NCBI GenBank assembly: GCA_938046705.1
Contig: CALIWP010000290.1
Location: forward strand, 1 to 6,462
DNA: 6,462 nucleotides
Source of the DNA: an uncultured Campylobacter sp.
Lineage (GTDB): Bacteria > Campylobacterota > Campylobacteria > Campylobacterales > Campylobacteraceae
Direction of reading: 5' to 3'
Numbering within the stretch: the first letter of the stretch is position 1; each line of letters opens with the position of its first letter. Below are positions 4,888 to 6,462 of the stretch, in pieces. Under the pieces are notes generated by a model, which made no database searches, had not been told where the DNA came from, and was given only the letters and a program-made list of their open reading frames with translations. Position numbers and translations under genes: made by a program.

Positions 4888-5064
4888 CTAAGCATAGTCT
4901 TTAACTCTCGTAAGGCGCATCAAAAAGGCGAGCTTTTTTGAACTCTCATAGGCTTGCGCAGATACAGCGGATATCCTTTTTTCCATATCCTCGATTTTTT
5001 CTTGCCACTTTTTGTTTTCGGATTTCAAGGTTTCTATCTTTTTTATGATCTTTTTCTTTTTCAT
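4888..5064 (-). CDS. 58-residue Lys-rich coiled-coil protein
   Basis: This small gene runs from ATG at 5064 to TAG at 4888-4890. The product starts MKKKKIIKKIETLKSE and continues as a charged helix (QEKIEDMEKRISAVSAQAYE) consistent with a coiled coil, ending RLTRVKDYA. I recognise no family. Support comes from its junctions: the ATG overlaps the TGA of the DUF4406-like gene as ATGA, AAGGA lies nine bases before it, and its TAG sits in the AGGAGG that serves the YopX gene. It could be a small scaffold or partner protein. Confidence 0.72.
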   Translation of the reverse strand: MKKKKIIKKIETLKSENKKWQEKIEDMEKRISAVSAQAYESSKKLAFLMRLTRVKDYA

Positions 5065-5468
5065 TTGGACTTTCCTTTTAAATTTTGATGAAATTTCTCT
5101 CTGCGTAGGGCTTCGGCGTTGTGGATCTTATACCCTCTCGCGGTCGCGTAATCGATCTCTAACCCTATGCCTTTTGAGCCGGCTATCAAAGATATATCGC
5201 AGGTTTTGGCGCTAGGAATAAAAATCTCTCCGCACGTATCGATCTGCATAAAGTAAATTTTCATAATCTCGTCGTAGCTTCTATCCGCATACTGCACCGA
5301 GTTTGCGAGCACGGGCGAAAAGAGTTCTACGGCCAGCCCTTTGCTGTCAAAAAACTCGTCGGCTTCCTCCAGCGCCCTGATCGCTATACGTCTTGCTTCG
5401 CGCCTGCTAGCCACCGCCGTATATGGCGAGCAGATATAAATACGCGGTATGTATGTATGGCTACTCAT
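5061..5468 (-). CDS. DUF4406-like protein (nucleoside 2-deoxyribosyltransferase fold)
   Basis: The 135-residue protein has the layout of DUF4406/DUF7768, small relatives of nucleoside 2-deoxyribosyltransferases that are frequent in phages. YICSPYTA (11-18) is the first strand and phosphate-side loop. FSPVLANS (50-57) matches the usual SP/P-H segment, DTCGEIFIP (77-85) the D-x-x-x-V strand, and GSKGIGLEIDYATARGYKI (97-115) the signature with a Glu (E104) where the family has its catalytic Glu. It may act on nucleotides or sense them; the substrate is unknown. The ATG at 5468 overlaps the end of the preceding mini gene by eight bases, and the TGA overlaps the next start. An alternative start is not suggested by any ribosome site. 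Confidence 0.82.
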   Translation of the reverse strand: MSSHTYIPRIYICSPYTAVASRREARRIAIRALEEADEFFDSKGLAVELFSPVLANSVQYADRSYDEIMKIYFMQIDTCGEIFIPSAKTCDISLIAGSKGIGLEIDYATARGYKIHNAEALRREKFHQNLKGKSK

Positions 5469-5562
5469 GATTTTTTCTCAATACTAAGGCTGCAATGCCG
5501 GCGGTCGTCGTAAGGACGCCGCCTAAAACTACAATGATCCACAATGCAATTTCCATTTCCAT
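5461..5562 (-). CDS. 33-residue single-span membrane protein
   Basis: This small gene runs from ATG at 5562 to TAG at 5461-5463, with AAGGAG seven bases ahead of the start. The product MEMEIALWIIVVLGGVLTTTAGIAALVLRKNHE has acidic residues first, a hydrophobic span at about 5-28, then RK. That suggests an outside N-terminus and an inside C-terminus. Its end overlaps the DUF4406-like start by eight bases. I recognise no family. Its position directly after another mini membrane gene suggests a pair. Confidence 0.7.
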   Translation of the reverse strand: MEMEIALWIIVVLGGVLTTTAGIAALVLRKNHE

Positions 5563-5572
5563 ATCTCTCTCC

Positions 5573-5674
5573 TTAAAATAAATTTTGTACCACTATGTAT
5601 ATGGCGATCATCAGGATCGCAAAGCCTGTGCTAATCGCCGCTTGCTTCAGATGACTCAATATCGATCGCGTCAT
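5573..5674 (-). CDS. 33-residue single-span membrane protein overlapping the upstream gene
   Basis: The ATG at 5674 lies inside the 3' end of the terminase-like gene in another frame. It is preceded by GGAGGTGGAAG, one of the strongest ribosome sites in the window, which also reads as the Leu-Glu-Val-Glu codons of that gene. The product starts MTRSILSHLKQAA, then a hydrophobic span (STGFAILMIAIYIVV, 15-29) and QNLF. The reading frame ends at TAA 5573-5575, which forms part of the AAGGAG of the next gene. The basic N-terminus suggests it faces the cytoplasm, opposite to its downstream neighbour. Family and role are unknown; a holin-like, toxin-like or regulatory peptide are all possible. Confidence 0.65.
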   Translation of the reverse strand: MTRSILSHLKQAAISTGFAILMIAIYIVVQNLF

Positions 5675-6209
5675 CTTCCACCTCCAACGAAATCGCGCTA
5701 AATCGCGATAAAATTTCATCCGCGCTCACGGCGTCGCGCGGCATAAGCGCCATACGATCCAGCATCTTATCCTTACGGGTGGTGCTAAGCGTGGCAATAA
5801 ATTTCATAGTCTCTCTCTCCTCTTTTGAAATAAACTCCCCATTTCGTTTCTTCTCTAAAATTTCGCGTGCCTCGCTCTCGAAAAATTGATATGAGCTAGC
5901 CATAAGCACGTCGTTTCGCTCAATATCTACCTTGGTGTTTTCCACGACCGTCTTAAGGCTTGAATTACGAAGCATATCTTTTACGGGTTTGTCTCTACTC
6001 ATAGCTAGGGTTACTTCGTTTTGCAAGGCCTGCGCCCAGCCGAATTTCTTTTTCCATCTACCTATCGCGCTCATAGAGCTTTTCAATCCCATATCGTGAA
6101 GTTTTTTGGCCAAGGCTCGCTCAGATATAGGAGTAAAGTCATTCTCTAGGCTCGCGCTTTGGATATAGATGTCAAAGGCTTTTTGCTGAATTTCATTCAT
6201 AACATCCAT
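5631..6209 (-). CDS. HTH protein resembling phage small terminase subunit
   Basis: The protein has 192 residues. Residues 28-60 hold an HTH (ISERALAKKLHDMGLKSSMS, then IGRWKKKFGWAQAL) like the N-terminal DNA-binding part of phage small terminase subunits and related proteins. The middle (65-150) is helical and charged, suited to oligomer formation, and residues 170-192 form an acidic tail. Small terminases recognise packaging sites; phage satellites often carry their own. No large terminase is visible beside it, so a regulator is a real alternative. ATG 6209 overlaps the stop of the upstream ORF (TAATG), with only a weak GAGG site; a second ATG at 6200 is possible. The gene's end overlaps a mini membrane gene. 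Confidence 0.72.
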   Translation of the reverse strand: MDVMNEIQQKAFDIYIQSASLENDFTPISERALAKKLHDMGLKSSMSAIGRWKKKFGWAQALQNEVTLAMSRDKPVKDMLRNSSLKTVVENTKVDIERNDVLMASSYQFFESEAREILEKKRNGEFISKEERETMKFIATLSTTRKDKMLDRMALMPRDAVSADEILSRFSAISLEVEDDAIDIESSEASGD

Positions 6210-6397
6210 TATCGCGCCCTCTTTTTTGCTTCTGTCCCAGCTGTCCCACTATCGCCGAAAAATGCTGACCCGCTCAAAATCCCGTATAAAGAGCATTCTC
6301 GGTAAGGCTGTCCCTTTAAGATTGCAAATCGTGGGACAAGGGTTAATATCCTAAAAAACGTTGTTTGCTTCTTTAAGCTTTCTTTCTGTCCCATCAT
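6209..6397 (-). CDS. Possible 62-residue ORF across a repeat region
   Basis: This reading frame ends TAATG against the terminase-like gene, which suggests coupling. The best start is one of two ATGs at 6397 and 6394, with AGGGA close by; a longer TTG-started version from 6442 is less likely. The product (MMGQKESLKKQTTFFRILTL near the start, GDSGTAGTEAKKRAR at the end) matches no family I know. Its GQ and GT dipeptides come from the repeated GGGACAG DNA motif, so the region may be a DNA site rather than a real protein. If TATATA (6409-6404) is the -10, the message would be nearly leaderless. Confidence 0.35.
   Translation of the reverse strand: MMGQKESLKKQTTFFRILTLVPRFAILKGQPYRECSLYGILSGSAFFGDSGTAGTEAKKRAR
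6232..6393. repeat. CTGTCCCA repeat cluster
   Basis: CTGTCCCA occurs exactly at 6232-6239, 6241-6248 (nine-base period) and 6386-6393. CTGTCCCT lies at 6308-6315 and the inverted TGGGACA at 6332-6338. Repeats of this kind could be iterons, operators or a packaging-recognition site ahead of the terminase-like gene. Confidence 0.5.
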
Positions 6398-6462
6398 TTT
6401 CCCTATATAATCGGTAGAAAAAAATTTAAAAATCAAAGGCAAATTAAGTTTAAATTCAGTAA
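6398..6462. other. AT-rich end of window
   Basis: I see no gene in these 65 bases. TATATA at 6409-6404 on the - strand, preceded by a T-rich stretch, could be the promoter of the long - strand operon, but transcription could also enter from beyond the window. Confidence 0.3.

Noticed and set aside
5012..5215. 67-residue + strand ORF
   Set aside because: It is antisense to the DUF4406-like and 58-residue genes, both of which have well-supported starts and coupled ends.
1..6462. CRISPR array or insertion sequence
   Set aside because: No regularly spaced repeats with unique spacers, no transposase and no terminal inverted repeats with target duplication were seen.

Overview
The window is the left end of an integrated genetic element, sitting directly downstream of a tmRNA gene. 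The first 42 bases are the last part of ssrA (T-arm, 3' acceptor strand and encoded CCA). From memory they closely match the tmRNA 3' end of Campylobacter species. Together with AT-rich intergenic DNA, A/T-rich sigma70 -10 boxes and AAGGA-type ribosome sites, this points to a Campylobacter or close epsilonproteobacterial host. The genes have a higher GC content than C. jejuni, so one of the less AT-rich species is more likely; the species itself is not determined.

Layout: after ssrA comes a 234-base AT-rich gap with repeated short motifs, then a 400-residue P4-type tyrosine recombinase on the + strand (277-1479) with the full catalytic set R-K-H-R-H-Y. A strong hairpin spans its stop codon. 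Almost everything beyond it reads on the - strand. A two-gene unit (2730 to 1520) encodes a phage regulator-like protein with a long coiled coil and, overlapping it by ATGA, a 119-residue protein whose C-terminal tail carries an IQIGNGN motif that matches the core of RHIM-type amyloid motifs. This unit has a near-consensus promoter (TTGACT, 17 bases, TATAAT) with a 17-base palindrome filling the spacer. Upstream of it is an AT-rich gene for a protein with a C-terminal helix-turn-helix, the obvious candidate repressor. Around 3657-4038 are two divergent small membrane-protein genes, one of them apparently leaderless.

From 6397 down to 4083 there is a compact - strand operon: a poorly supported small ORF, a helix-turn-helix protein resembling phage small terminase subunits, two tiny single-span membrane proteins, a DUF4406-like (nucleoside deoxyribosyltransferase fold) protein, a 58-residue charged helical protein, a YopX-family protein, a 54-residue charged protein and an AlpA/excisionase-type helix-turn-helix protein. 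Stops, ribosome sites and starts interlock at nearly every junction.

The recombinase would insert and remove the element at ssrA, with the AlpA-like protein as a possible directionality factor. The HTH proteins would control the two - strand units. The content fits a prophage remnant or phage-satellite-like island. No capsid, tail, portal or large terminase gene is visible here. The most interesting items are the RHIM-like tail, the operator-in-promoter arrangement, and several short genes (33, 33, 34 and 58 residues) that are easy to miss.
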